This document shows positions 17,048 to 26,544 of a DNA stretch of 64,000 nt, piece after piece; positions within the stretch are counted from its first letter, which is position 1; each line of letters opens with the position of its first letter. Under the pieces are notes generated by a model, which ran no database searches, had not been told where the DNA came from, and worked only from the letters and a program-made list of their open reading frames with translations. The position numbers and the translations under genes are program-made. Location: assembly GCA_017305535.1 (NCBI GenBank), contig JAFKKN010000003.1, positions 124,001-188,000 on the forward strand. The letters run 5' to 3'. Source of the DNA: Hyphomicrobiales bacterium (GTDB lineage Bacteria; Pseudomonadota; Alphaproteobacteria; Rhizobiales; Xanthobacteraceae).

Positions 17048-18760
17048 TCAGTCGAGCGTGAATGCAATGATGTTGTTGCCGCGCTTGTAGTCGAGCTGGG
17101 TGTTTCCGCCCGCGCCGACCACGATGTATTGCTTCTTGCCGATCATATAGCTCGACGGAGGCGCGTTGACGCCGGCGCCGGCATGGAAGCTCCACAACTC
17201 CTTGCCGTTCGAGGAATTGTAGGCCGCGAACTTGCCATTGCCTTCACCGGTGAACACCAGACCGCCGGCGGTGGCGAGAATACCGCCGATCATCGGCTCG
17301 GGCGTCTTGACCTGCCATTTGATCTTGCCGGTGTTGTAGTTCACCGCCGTGATGTTGCCCGACTGCTGCTCGCCCGGGATCACCTTGAAGGCGCCGCCCA
17401 GCCACAGCTTGCCGTTCGGATAGGGCGAGCTCTGGACGTGATAGGTCATCGGCTGGTGCAGGTTGATGGCATAGGCCAGCTCTTGCGCCGGGTCGGTCGC
17501 GATCGGCGACCATTCAACACCGCCGTTGGCGCCCGGCAGCATCCGCGCGCCATCCTTTGTCGGCAGCGTCCACATGTTCTCCTGCGGCACCATCGCCTCG
17601 GAGAAGCGGATCAGGCTGCAATCCTTGCGATCGTGCACATAGATGTGCCCGGTCTTGCCGGCATGGATGACGCCGGGGATGACCTTGCCGTCCTTGCCCT
17701 TGACGTTGAGAAGCACCGGCGGGCTGACCGCATCGAGGTCCCACACGTCATGGGCGATGTACTGGAAGTGACAAACATACTTGCCGGTGTCGAGGTCGAG
17801 CGCGACCAGCGAGTCGGTGTAGAGGTTGTCGCCGGGACGGCTCGAACCGTCGAGGTCGGGCGACGGGTTGCCGACCACGAAGTAAATCCGCTTGGTCGCG
17901 AGATCGACCGCCGGGTTCTGCCACACGCCGCCGCCGAGCTTGGCGTAGGGATCGCCGATCTTGGCGAGCATGTCCTTCTCGGCCTGGATATCGCGGTGCA
18001 TGTCGCGGCCGGTGGCGTCCTTGGTTGCCCAGACACCGACGGAATTCTCCGGAGTGGTGTCGAAGTTCCAGACCAGTTTGCCGGTCTTGGCGTCATAGGC
18101 GCGCATGAACCCGCGGATACCGTATTCGCCGCCGTTGGTGCCGATCAGCACCTTGTCATTGACCACGGTCGGCGCCATCGTTTCGCTGTAGCCAAGCTCG
18201 GGATCGGCGATGTTGGTGCTCCAGACAACCTCACCGGTCTTGGCATTCAAGGCCATCAGCTTGGAGTCGAGGGTCGCGAGGTAAACCCGGTCATTGAGCA
18301 CCTGGACGCCGCGATTGTTGGGGCCGCAGCAATAGACCGTGATCGGCCCCATTTTATGCGCGTAATGCCAGAGCTGCTTACCGGTCTTGGCGTCAAGCGC
18401 ATAGACATGGCTGAACGACGTCGTAACATACATCACGCCGTCGACGACGATCGGCGAGGTCTCGAGCGATTCCTTGACGTCGGTCTGGAATATCCAGGCG
18501 ACGCGCAGGTTCTTCACATTGTCGCGGCTGATCTGCTTGCCGGGATAGAAACGCGTCTGGGCATAATTGCCGTTGGTGAGCAGGAAGTCCTTGGTGCTCT
18601 TGTCGGCCGTGTTGAGCTTGTCCTGGGTCACCGGCGCGATATTGACGTTGCCTATGACCGACTGCTTGTCCTTGTTGGTGATTTCCTGTGCGATGGCGGC
18701 GCTGGACAACAGGCCGGCACCAACCGCTGCGGCGATAACCGCGAGACCTTTTCTATTCAT
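17048..18760 (-). CDS. PQQ-dependent alcohol dehydrogenase, predicted lanthanide type
   Basis: 570 residues from the ATG at 18760 (GGGGGG just upstream; an ATG five codons earlier is less likely). It has a signal peptide cleaved near residue 24, then the eight-bladed quinoprotein propeller with tryptophan-docking repeats. Vicinal Cys 144-145 (YCCGP) form the ring disulphide stacking on PQQ. Metal ligands E212 (GGEYG) and N298 (VGNPS) and catalytic D341 are present. D343, two residues on (WDLDA), is the extra Asp characteristic of lanthanide-dependent XoxF/ExaF/PedH enzymes. It oxidises a primary alcohol in the periplasm; which alcohol is unknown. Confidence 0.88.
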   Translation of the reverse strand: MNRKGLAVIAAAVGAGLLSSAAIAQEITNKDKQSVIGNVNIAPVTQDKLNTADKSTKDFLLTNGNYAQTRFYPGKQISRDNVKNLRVAWIFQTDVKESLETSPIVVDGVMYVTTSFSHVYALDAKTGKQLWHYAHKMGPITVYCCGPNNRGVQVLNDRVYLATLDSKLMALNAKTGEVVWSTNIADPELGYSETMAPTVVNDKVLIGTNGGEYGIRGFMRAYDAKTGKLVWNFDTTPENSVGVWATKDATGRDMHRDIQAEKDMLAKIGDPYAKLGGGVWQNPAVDLATKRIYFVVGNPSPDLDGSSRPGDNLYTDSLVALDLDTGKYVCHFQYIAHDVWDLDAVSPPVLLNVKGKDGKVIPGVIHAGKTGHIYVHDRKDCSLIRFSEAMVPQENMWTLPTKDGARMLPGANGGVEWSPIATDPAQELAYAINLHQPMTYHVQSSPYPNGKLWLGGAFKVIPGEQQSGNITAVNYNTGKIKWQVKTPEPMIGGILATAGGLVFTGEGNGKFAAYNSSNGKELWSFHAGAGVNAPPSSYMIGKKQYIVVGAGGNTQLDYKRGNNIIAFTLD

Positions 18761-19742
18761 ATTTCCCCCCGCCATGGCTTGGCTGACCGATGGTCGTTGC
18801 TACCGCCCTTGAAAGCTTGATCGCCTGCGGATAGCGACAATCACTGTTAGGCTGATGATACTACGACTATGGATAATCCGGGAAAAAATCCCAAATATTG
18901 TTGGACAAGTTCCATGCTACTGCAGTCCCGTGCAAAGGCAAGCCATGCGCGAGGCCAAACCTGAGCCCCCAGAGCATGCGACACCTGATGGTGGACCGGC
19001 TTGACAGCAGGGGAATTGCACCACGAATCCGGATCCCCGGCTCAAGGACAATGCCGGGCTGAACCGTGGCCGAAGGCATCGGCACAGGGCGTTCGTAGCT
19101 CTCCCGTCTTTCTCTCGTTCGGAAACCGCGCGCCGAAATACGCATTATTTAGTAAATTTGCGAACAGCAAGATGGGTGCGCGGGTCAAGATTGGCGCCTG
19201 GATACTGTGTCGTTCCGTTATGTCCCGATCGCTGATCGCGCGGGAACGGCGCTACTCTTCGTACGCTGCGACCCAAACCAGATATCGATCTCGGATAAGT
19301 AGTTACCTCGCGCCGGATACGTATCCGTAGGCGCCAGGAACAAGATATCAATTGTTCGATCTGTGGTTGGTCTTGGACCCTGCCGCGATCTTTCTCAAAA
19401 CGATACGGCGGACTTTAAGCAGGGTACGTAGCGGCGCCGGAGAATGTCTGACGACACGGCCAGGCGATCGACAATCGGAGTGCCGCATCCGCGCCGCCAT
19501 GATTTATCGTTCAGCGTCCATAACAGTCCAGTGGCCGGTGATGCTTGTGATTTCATGACGTAACGTTGTGTTCGCTCGCTGGCGTGGTGGCATTGTTTGA
19601 CGTGGATGTCGGCGGACAAGATTCAGCGCGCTGATTCGACCTTGAACTCATCTGGACCGGATTGGACATTCGCACGCTGTGTCTTCCGGTGTTGATTGCG
19701 CGCAATGCTGAAGCCAAGTTCGAGTTTACAACGTGAAGCAGG
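18761..19742. other. Intergenic region upstream of PQQ dehydrogenase and of a broken regulator
   Basis: Almost 1 kb with no gene I can support. Short open frames on either strand lack recognisable domains. Base composition is less GC-rich than the neighbours around 18840-18910 and 19130-19400. The PQQ dehydrogenase promoter should lie in its left part, where GGGA/TCCC arms flank an A-run near 18880-18893. The region may contain decayed coding DNA. Confidence 0.4.
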
Positions 19743-19754
19743 GTGAGAGGCGCG

Positions 19755-20863
19755 ATGGATGACGCTGTCCGGTTTGGCGATCTGGTGTTCGACAAGTCGT
19801 TTCTGTTTGCGCGCCGCGGCTCCAGCGCGGAGCTGAAATTTACGCGTGCGGAGCGGGCGATGTTGCTTTTGCTGACGGCCAATGCTCGCAAGATTGTCAC
19901 GCGCAACAGGTTGCTCGATGCGGCGGGCGTTCCCGTCGCCGATGCGGATATCGAGGCGATTGTCAGCAGGGCTGAAGCGTGCCATGTGGCGGCAGGCGAC
20001 GACAGGACAAGGCGTTCTCGTCGCACCGACGGACGAGCCGCTCGAATTGCGGATGCACGAGGCCGCGCGCTTGTTCGCCCGGTCGGACGAAAGCTGGGCG
20101 GAGATGAGTGATCAGCTCGCCGCCGCGCGCCGGAATCATCCCGATGATCCGCAGACCGAGCTGATGTGGGCGATGCATCTCTATGCACGCATCCTGCAAA
20201 ATCCGGCCGACCTCGACATGCGGGCCGCGCCACGAGGAAGACATCGAGCGATGCGTGTTCGATCATCTCACGGCGTTTCAGGACAATCCCATCTTCCTGC
20301 TTGGCGCATCAAAGCTGCTGCTGTTCACCGGGCGCGGGCACCTTGCGCTTGCCGAGCAACTGGCGGAGCAGGCATTCCTGTCGAGCACGGCGTTCGCGTC
20401 GGCCTTCGCCGGCCTTGGACAGATCCGGATGTGCAAGGGTGACATTCGCTCCGCGCTCGGTCTGTATGATCGCGGCATTGAACTCTCCGAGCCGGACTCG
20501 GAGTTCAGGGTTTTCCTGATGGTGTTGAAATGCGCGGCCTTGATGGCGGATGGCGACCGGCCCGGACTCGATCGGGCGGCGGCGCAGCTTTATACGCTGA
20601 AGCCCGTAACCCGTCTCCAGATCGGCTTCTTCCTGGCTCCGCCGGGACCGCTGGCGCCGGATCTCGCTTTGATCCTGAGTCAATTCGATGCATCGCGGGC
20701 GAGGCGTGCCATTCTCCATTTGAACTATGTCTTTGCGCGCCTGTTCGTGCGCGAGGATCATCGGGAGAATATCATGCGCGGCGTGATCGACCTTCTCACG
20801 ACGCGCTTAGGCGCCGACGTCGTACCGCATGACGTCCGGCGATCAGTCCCGCGCCTTGTCTGA
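19755..20863 (+). pseudogene. Winged-helix/TPR transcriptional regulator with two frameshifts
   Basis: Three reading-frame pieces join into one protein of about 370 residues. The first (from ATG 19755, GAGAGG upstream) is an OmpR/CadC-type winged helix (VRFGDLVFDKS... EAIVSR). It continues one frame later at 19972 as LKRAMWRQATTGQG, after an extra base in a GGG run (19969-19971). A second one-base insertion near 20230 moves to the frame HEEDIERCVFDHLTAF and the TPR-like C-terminal half ending at 20863. It is either a decayed regulator or carries two sequencing errors. The target is unknown. Confidence 0.75.
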
Positions 20864-20909
20864 AGCAAGGGCCGCGGAATGGCATGGTCGGAAGCGGGGG
20901 CCCGAGGCC

Positions 20910-20936
20910 AACGGACGCCGCGCGGCGGCGTCCGTT
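20910..20936. terminator. Strong GC hairpin between convergent genes
   Basis: A 12-base perfect stem (AACGGACGCCGC with GCGGCGTCCGTT) with a GCG loop, between the end of the broken regulator (plus) and the end of the amidase (minus). It fits a bidirectional terminator, though no long T tract follows. Confidence 0.5.
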
Positions 20937-21028
20937 CGTTGATGTGAAGTCGGTTGGTTCGACAAGGGCCATATCTCTGGCGATGGCCGTCGATCCTCAG
21001 ACCGCGCGATATCATCAACGCGGATGCA

Positions 21029-22453
21029 TTACCGGTTCCAGAGCTGTTTGGCGAGAATTCCTGTCTTGCTTTCGATGGCCGCGGCGGCATCGAGGCAGAG
21101 GTCTTCGCGATAACGCGAGCCGACGATCTGCACACCCACCGGCAAGCCATCGAGCAAGCCAACCGGAACGACGGCGGCGGGCAGGCCGAGCACGTTGATC
21201 GCCGAGATGAAGCGAAGGTCGTTTTGGAAGACCTCCTTGATGCGTTGCTCGCCTTTGAGGTCCGCATTGACCTCCGGCGTGCGCTTCACGGTGGTCGGCG
21301 CAAGCACGAGCGGATATTCCTCGAGAAACATCATCCAGTTGCGGATGTGGCGCGAGCGATCGCTGATCGCCTTCATGTAGCCGGCCTGATCGAGTTGCGC
21401 GGCCAGCCCGACGATGCCGTCGAAGGCCTTGTGAAAATCGGGGCTGGAGACCGCGAGCATCTGTTCTTTCTGCAAAACGCCGATTTCGGTCAGGATCAGA
21501 TCGCACCACAACTGCCAGACGCCGTTGACGTCGGGCACTTCGACCTCGCTCACCGCGTAGCCGGCATCCGCAAGGTTGTCGGCGGCCTGTTTGATCAGCG
21601 CCATCACCTCGGGGTCGGTGCTCATGTCACCGGGAATTCTGGCGAGCGCCACCTTGATCGGCTTTGGCGGCGGAGGGCCCTGGAGCGGGGCCGGCACCCA
21701 CCAGGGATCGCGCGGGTCGCGTTGAGCCATCACCTCGAGGCCAAGCCGCACGTCGCGCACTTCCCGCGCCAGCGGACCTTGAGACGACATGAACTGCGCC
21801 ATCAGCGGTCGCTCCGCCGTTGCGCTCGGGTTGAAAGCCGGAATGCGACCCTGCGTCGGCTTGATGGTGGCGATGCCGTTGCAATGCGCCGGCCAGCGCA
21901 GCGAGCCGCCGATATCGTTGCCATGGGCGATGGTGCCGATGCCCGCCGCGATCGACGCGCCGGCGCCGCCCGATGAGCCGCCGCACGTCACCTCGGGATT
22001 CCATGGATTCCGGGTCAGTCCGTGAAGCGGATTGTCAGTGAAGGCGCGGAGCGAGAATTCCGGTGTGTTGGTGAGGCCGATGATGATCGCGCCGGCCTTC
22101 TTGAGATTGGCGGTCACCGGCGAGTCGCCGGGCGCGATGTTGTTTTTAAAAGCAACGACGCCGTTCGAATTGGCCTGTCCCTCGACATCAATATTGATCT
22201 TGATCGTGACGGGAACGCCGTGCAGCGGTCCGAGCTCGCTCCCGGTTTTGTTCGCGCCGAGCGTTGCATCGGCTGCCCTGGCGGCCTTCAGCGCGCTTTC
22301 TCCCAGATCGACAACGACGGCGTTGAGCGCCGGATTCACCTGCTTCATGCGCGAAAGATGCGCGACGGTGACTTCCTCTGAACTTACGTCGCCAGCCCTG
22401 ATGGCCGCCGCCGTCTCGACCGCGGACCATTGCCATATCGGTGTTTTCGTCAC
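21029..22453 (-). CDS. Amidase-signature family amidase
   Basis: 474 residues with the full Ser-cisSer-Lys triad of the amidase signature family: K85 in VTIKIN, S161 in GGSSGGAG and nucleophile S184 in DIGGSLRWPA. It hydrolyses a carboxamide to acid and ammonia in the cytoplasm; the family is broad, so the amide is not known. It is downstream of and on the same strand as the TetR gene (43 bases apart). Released acid could feed the divergent CoA ligase (inference). Confidence 0.88.
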   Translation of the reverse strand: MTKTPIWQWSAVETAAAIRAGDVSSEEVTVAHLSRMKQVNPALNAVVVDLGESALKAARAADATLGANKTGSELGPLHGVPVTIKINIDVEGQANSNGVVAFKNNIAPGDSPVTANLKKAGAIIIGLTNTPEFSLRAFTDNPLHGLTRNPWNPEVTCGGSSGGAGASIAAGIGTIAHGNDIGGSLRWPAHCNGIATIKPTQGRIPAFNPSATAERPLMAQFMSSQGPLAREVRDVRLGLEVMAQRDPRDPWWVPAPLQGPPPPKPIKVALARIPGDMSTDPEVMALIKQAADNLADAGYAVSEVEVPDVNGVWQLWCDLILTEIGVLQKEQMLAVSSPDFHKAFDGIVGLAAQLDQAGYMKAISDRSRHIRNWMMFLEEYPLVLAPTTVKRTPEVNADLKGEQRIKEVFQNDLRFISAINVLGLPAAVVPVGLLDGLPVGVQIVGSRYREDLCLDAAAAIESKTGILAKQLWNR

Positions 22454-22496
22454 GATTCATTCTCCTTGCAATGGTTCTGCGTGATTGGGATTGCGC

Positions 22497-23144
22497 TTAC
22501 TCCCGGCGCATGATGTTCAGAAGTTTTCTGACAATCGTTGCCGGGGTCTCGCCACCAGGACGATACCAGGTAATGGTCCAGCTCATCGACCCCAGCAGGC
22601 CAAGCCGGAAGATCCGCCGATCGATTCCCTGCGGAAGGGGAAGCTCCGCGATCAATTCCTTGAACACCGATTCGTAGCTGTCGCGCAGGGACACCACCTG
22701 GTTCGGCAAATGGGACACCGACAGGTGGGAAATGAGCACGGCTGCGTAGCTGTTGTTGTCGAGCAATCCCTGGGTGTGCGCGATGCACGCCGCTTCAAGG
22801 CGTGTCCATGGATCGGTCCGGTTCGCTATCGCGGCCCTGACCGCATCAAGCGATTGCGACACCGCGAAAGCATAGACGGCAACGAACAAATCTTCCTTGG
22901 ACGGAAAGTGATGATACAGCGAGCCGGGCAGAATCTTCACCGCCGCGGCGATATCGCGCATGGAGGTGCCCTCATAACCCTTGGTGCCGAACAGCCGGGC
23001 TGCTTCGTTGATCACCACCTGCCGGCGATCATCCGGGATCTCGGACTTCTTGCTGGCGGCGCGCGGACGCGAGGTTTTCCCGGGGCGGGTCCTGCTGCTG
23101 GCTACGGTGCGGGTTGTGCGGCTTTTCGAGCCCATCGGCTTCAT
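22497..23144 (-). CDS. TetR-family transcriptional regulator
   Basis: About 215 residues from M at 23144 (longer in-frame reading to 23207 is possible but has no good ribosome site). After a basic Ser/Arg/Lys-rich N-terminal tail of about 35 residues comes the TetR HTH: EAARLFGTKGYEGTSMRDIA and the LYHHFPSKEDL hallmark. It is divergent from the ligase-P450-thiolase operon, with a palindrome between them, and probably represses both sides. Confidence 0.85.
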   Translation of the reverse strand: MKPMGSKSRTTRTVASSRTRPGKTSRPRAASKKSEIPDDRRQVVINEAARLFGTKGYEGTSMRDIAAAVKILPGSLYHHFPSKEDLFVAVYAFAVSQSLDAVRAAIANRTDPWTRLEAACIAHTQGLLDNNSYAAVLISHLSVSHLPNQVVSLRDSYESVFKELIAELPLPQGIDRRIFRLGLLGSMSWTITWYRPGGETPATIVRKLLNIMRRE

Positions 23145-23214
23145 TCGACGATCTGAGAGAGTCCCTTCATATCCGACAAAATTTACGCCGTCGACAGGAT
23201 TGCACATTTCGAAA

Positions 23215-23228
23215 CAAACGATTGTTTG
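23215..23228. promoter_or_regulatory. Probable TetR operator
   Basis: CAAAC-GATT-GTTTG, a perfect five-base inverted repeat embedded in AAACAAACGATTGTTTGGT. It lies in the 160-base gap between the TetR gene and the divergent CoA ligase and overlaps the likely promoter of the ligase operon. Confidence 0.5.
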
Positions 23229-23305
23229 GTATTGACTCCGGCCGACACCGATGCGTAACGTCGGCGCGTTGGAAAAATCTCACATTGAACGGATGAGGAA
23301 GCGTG

Positions 23306-25228
23306 ATGGGTGCTTGGGAGGTCAGAGGTCCGACGACGGGTGCATGCAAGTCCTGGCGCGACATCGACCCGGATCTCGCGAGCAGCGTCACCAGGATCAA
23401 GGCCCCGTCGGGCCGCGGCATCGCGTGGGAAGGTACCGACATCTGGGTCTATCGCGACCGGCCGCGCAACATCTCGGAATGCCTCGCCGCCAACATCGCG
23501 CGTTGGCCGGATCGCGAGGCCTATGTGTTTTATCCCGCGGGCCAGCGGATGACGTGGCGCGAGGTCGGCGCGCGGGTCGAACGCGCCGCGGCGCGGTTGC
23601 AGCACGATTTCGGCTTCAAGAAGCGCGATCGCCTTTGCCTGTTGACGGCGGGATGCCCAGAATATGTCATCAGCTATCTCGCCGTGATTCAACTCGGCGG
23701 CATCGCGGTTCCGGTCAATCTTGGGCTCACCGCGGATGGTCTCGCGGCGCAGATCAACAAGGTTGGCGCGAAGGGGCTGGTGGTTTCTCCCGATGTCTGG
23801 AACGGGAAACTCGAATCCATTCGCGCGTCTCTCGACAGTGTCGAGGCGGTTTTCTCGACCAGCGAGGACGCGCCGGCCGGCACCCTCGCTTTCTCCCGGC
23901 TGATGGCGCCGGGTGTCGCGCCATGTGTTCAGGAGCCGGTGGACGAATGGGATCTCTGCGCCATTTCATTCACATCCGGCACCACCGGCGCGCCGAAAGG
24001 CACGATGGCGATGCATACCAATGCGCTTGGCTGCGCGCAGAACGTTGCGATGGCCGCCAAGGGGCTCGGCGCGGACGACGTCAATCTCTGCATGCCGCCG
24101 CTTTACCACAACACGGCGGTCTACGCGGACTTCCTGCCCGCGCTGCTCTCGGGGGGAAAGTGCGTGATCATGGCGGCCTTCGCGCCGCTGGATGCGATCA
24201 AGCTGATCGAGGCCGAACGTGCGACCTGGGCGGTGGCGGCGCCGATCATGCTCTGGATGATGATGAACCATCCTGAGTTTCGCAATCACGATTGTTCGTC
24301 GCTCAAGAAGATCATCTTTGGCGGGCACGCGGCATCGGAGACGTTCATCAATCAGCTCAACGAACAATTCTCGCCGATCGCCATCGTCAATGCCGGCTCG
24401 GTGTCGGAGAGCACCGCGGTCGGTTTCGCGCTGCCGACCGAAGACGCGCTGCGGAAAATCACCAGTTGCGGTCTGGCGACGCCGAACACCGACATCGCGA
24501 TCTTCGACGATGATGGAAATGAAATCATCGAACCGAACGTGATCGGCGAGGTGGCGTATCGCGGCCAGCAGACGAACGCGGGATACTGGGACGAGCCGGC
24601 GAGAACGGCGGAGGTTTTCCGGCGGGATGGCTTCGTCCTCTCCGGCGACTGGGCGAAGATCGATGAGGACGGTTATCTCTGGCTGCTCGACCGCAAGAAG
24701 GACATGGTCGTGCGCGGCGGTCAGAACGTCTACTGCATCGAGGTCGAGAACAAACTGTATCTCCATCCGGGCGTTCTGCGCGCCGCCGTGGTGGGTGTGC
24801 CGGACCATATGTTCTCGGAGCGCCTGAAGGCGGTGGTTGTGCTCAAGCCTGGCCATAGCGCAACGGCGGAGGATATCCGGGAGCATTGCGCTCGGCATCT
24901 CGCGAAGTATGAAATGCCCGAATACATCGTATTCAGCAGCGCGTTGCCGACGAATCCGGCGGGCAAAACCCTCAAGCCGCCGCTGATCGACTTCTGGGGC
25001 GACGTGGGCGAGGATGCGAAGGCACGCTTCCAGGCGTTCTGCGCCAGCATGCCGTCGACGCTGCTCGACATGCCGCATCTGAAGCTCGACGGCGCGCCGG
25101 TAACCCCCCGCGATGCGCTCTCCGATCTGGAGCAGGCGACGGAAAGAGGGCGCCGCATCGTGGACGTCATCGTCGGGCAGGGCATCGTCGCGCTGACGGC
25201 GCCGAACGAAGCCCGCTTCCGCAAGTAG
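23306..25228 (+). CDS. AMP-forming acyl-CoA ligase, long form
   Basis: 640 residues, about 100 longer than typical medium-chain ligases, with an N-terminal extension of roughly 50 residues before the ANL fold and a longer C-terminal tail. GAGGAA precedes the ATG at 23306. The P-loop is FTSGTTGAPKGTMA; GSVSESTAVG, LSGDWAKIDEDG, GGQNVYCIEVE and the terminal PAGKTLKP with catalytic Lys follow. It is the first gene of a ligase-P450-thiolase operon and presumably activates the substrate for P450 hydroxylation or after it. Confidence 0.88.
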   Translation: MGAWEVRGPTTGACKSWRDIDPDLASSVTRIKAPSGRGIAWEGTDIWVYRDRPRNISECLAANIARWPDREAYVFYPAGQRMTWREVGARVERAAARLQHDFGFKKRDRLCLLTAGCPEYVISYLAVIQLGGIAVPVNLGLTADGLAAQINKVGAKGLVVSPDVWNGKLESIRASLDSVEAVFSTSEDAPAGTLAFSRLMAPGVAPCVQEPVDEWDLCAISFTSGTTGAPKGTMAMHTNALGCAQNVAMAAKGLGADDVNLCMPPLYHNTAVYADFLPALLSGGKCVIMAAFAPLDAIKLIEAERATWAVAAPIMLWMMMNHPEFRNHDCSSLKKIIFGGHAASETFINQLNEQFSPIAIVNAGSVSESTAVGFALPTEDALRKITSCGLATPNTDIAIFDDDGNEIIEPNVIGEVAYRGQQTNAGYWDEPARTAEVFRRDGFVLSGDWAKIDEDGYLWLLDRKKDMVVRGGQNVYCIEVENKLYLHPGVLRAAVVGVPDHMFSERLKAVVVLKPGHSATAEDIREHCARHLAKYEMPEYIVFSSALPTNPAGKTLKPPLIDFWGDVGEDAKARFQAFCASMPSTLLDMPHLKLDGAPVTPRDALSDLEQATERGRRIVDVIVGQGIVALTAPNEARFRK

Positions 25229-25260
25229 CGATTATTCCATCCGCTGACGCGAGGTCATGA

Positions 25261-26523
25261 ATGGCCTCGCGTTCGTCTCTGTATTCCGGAAAGGGGCCTA
25301 TCCCTGTGTTGAACCTTGATTTCGCCAACCCGGCGATCAATGCCGATCCGTTCCCGATCTTCTCGCGATTGCGGGAAGAAGATCCGGTGCACTGGTCGCC
25401 GGCGATGAAAGCATGGGTCGTCACACGTTATGACGATGTGAGGCAGATAGCGGTTGCCAATACGGAAATGTCGGCGAACCGTCTGGCGCCGTTCTTCGCG
25501 GCCGTGCCGTCCGACAGCCGGGGCGGCTACGCAAGCCTGATCACCTATCTCGGCAACTGGATGGTTTTCCGCGATCCGCCGGATCATACGCGATTGCGCC
25601 GGCTGTTCACCAAGGCTTTCACCTCCCGTTCCGTGAAGGCGCTTGAGCCCAATATCGAGCAGATCGTTGGACTCCTGCTGGACGAGATGGACCGGAAATC
25701 GCGGCAGGACGGAACGGTCGACTGGATCGCGGACTTTGCTTATCCGCTGCCTGCGACGGTGATGATGGATCTGTTGGGGGTGCCGCGAGACGAACTGATG
25801 CGAGTCAAGGACTGGTCCGACGACATCGCCCTTTTCATAGGCACCGCGCGTGCGACGGCCGACAAGTATCAACGGGCCGAGGCCGGCGCCAAGGCGATGG
25901 CGGATTACTTCCGTGGCATCCTTGTGCAACGCGCCGCCGATCCGCAAGACGATATCATCAGCCAGCTGGTGTCGGAGCAGAACGAGCGGCTGACTGACGA
26001 CGAAATCATCGCCACCTGCATCCTTCTCCTGTTCGCCGGACACGAAACCACCACCAACCTGATCGGGAACGGATTTTACTACACGATGAAATCTCCCGAC
26101 CAATGGGAGCGCCTCAAGGAGCAGCCTGCGCTGATCGATGCGGCGATCGAGGAGTGGCTCCGCTATGACGGCCCCAGCGGTGCATTGGCGCGGGTCATCA
26201 CCGCCGATGTTGCCTTCGGCGGCAAGCAACTGGCGGCGGGACAGCGTCTGTTTGCTTTCGTCAACGCCGCGAACCGGGACCCCCGGCAGTTCGCGGATGC
26301 GGATCGTTTCGATATCGGCCGCACGCCGAATGCGCACCTGACTTTCGGCCACGGCATACACTTCTGTCTCGGTGCGTCCCTCGCGAGGCTTGAGGGGCAG
26401 ATCGCCCTTCGGGCCTTGATCGAACGCTTTCCGAATATCAATCTGGCTGCAACCGGCGCGCCGCAGTGGAAGGACTCCGTGATCCTGCGCGGCATGGAAG
26501 CGCTTCCGGTACGCCTGCGCTGA
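25261..26523 (+). CDS. Cytochrome P450 (bacterial class I)
   Basis: 420-residue soluble P450. The I-helix oxygen-binding motif is AGHETT (259-264), the K-helix ExxR is E298-R301 and the haem loop FGHGIHFCLG places the thiolate Cys at 369. All essential elements are present. It hydroxylates an organic substrate using electrons from a ferredoxin system not encoded here. It lies 32 bases after the ligase and 21 before the thiolase, so oxidation is probably one step of this catabolic operon. Confidence 0.92.
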   Translation: MASRSSLYSGKGPIPVLNLDFANPAINADPFPIFSRLREEDPVHWSPAMKAWVVTRYDDVRQIAVANTEMSANRLAPFFAAVPSDSRGGYASLITYLGNWMVFRDPPDHTRLRRLFTKAFTSRSVKALEPNIEQIVGLLLDEMDRKSRQDGTVDWIADFAYPLPATVMMDLLGVPRDELMRVKDWSDDIALFIGTARATADKYQRAEAGAKAMADYFRGILVQRAADPQDDIISQLVSEQNERLTDDEIIATCILLLFAGHETTTNLIGNGFYYTMKSPDQWERLKEQPALIDAAIEEWLRYDGPSGALARVITADVAFGGKQLAAGQRLFAFVNAANRDPRQFADADRFDIGRTPNAHLTFGHGIHFCLGASLARLEGQIALRALIERFPNINLAATGAPQWKDSVILRGMEALPVRLR

Positions 26524-26544
26524 CCGGTGTGAAAGGAAATTCCG

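Noticed and set aside
17129-18820. 563-codon plus-strand frame opposite the PQQ dehydrogenase
   Set aside because: The minus-strand protein has every quinoprotein motif; the antisense frame has none.
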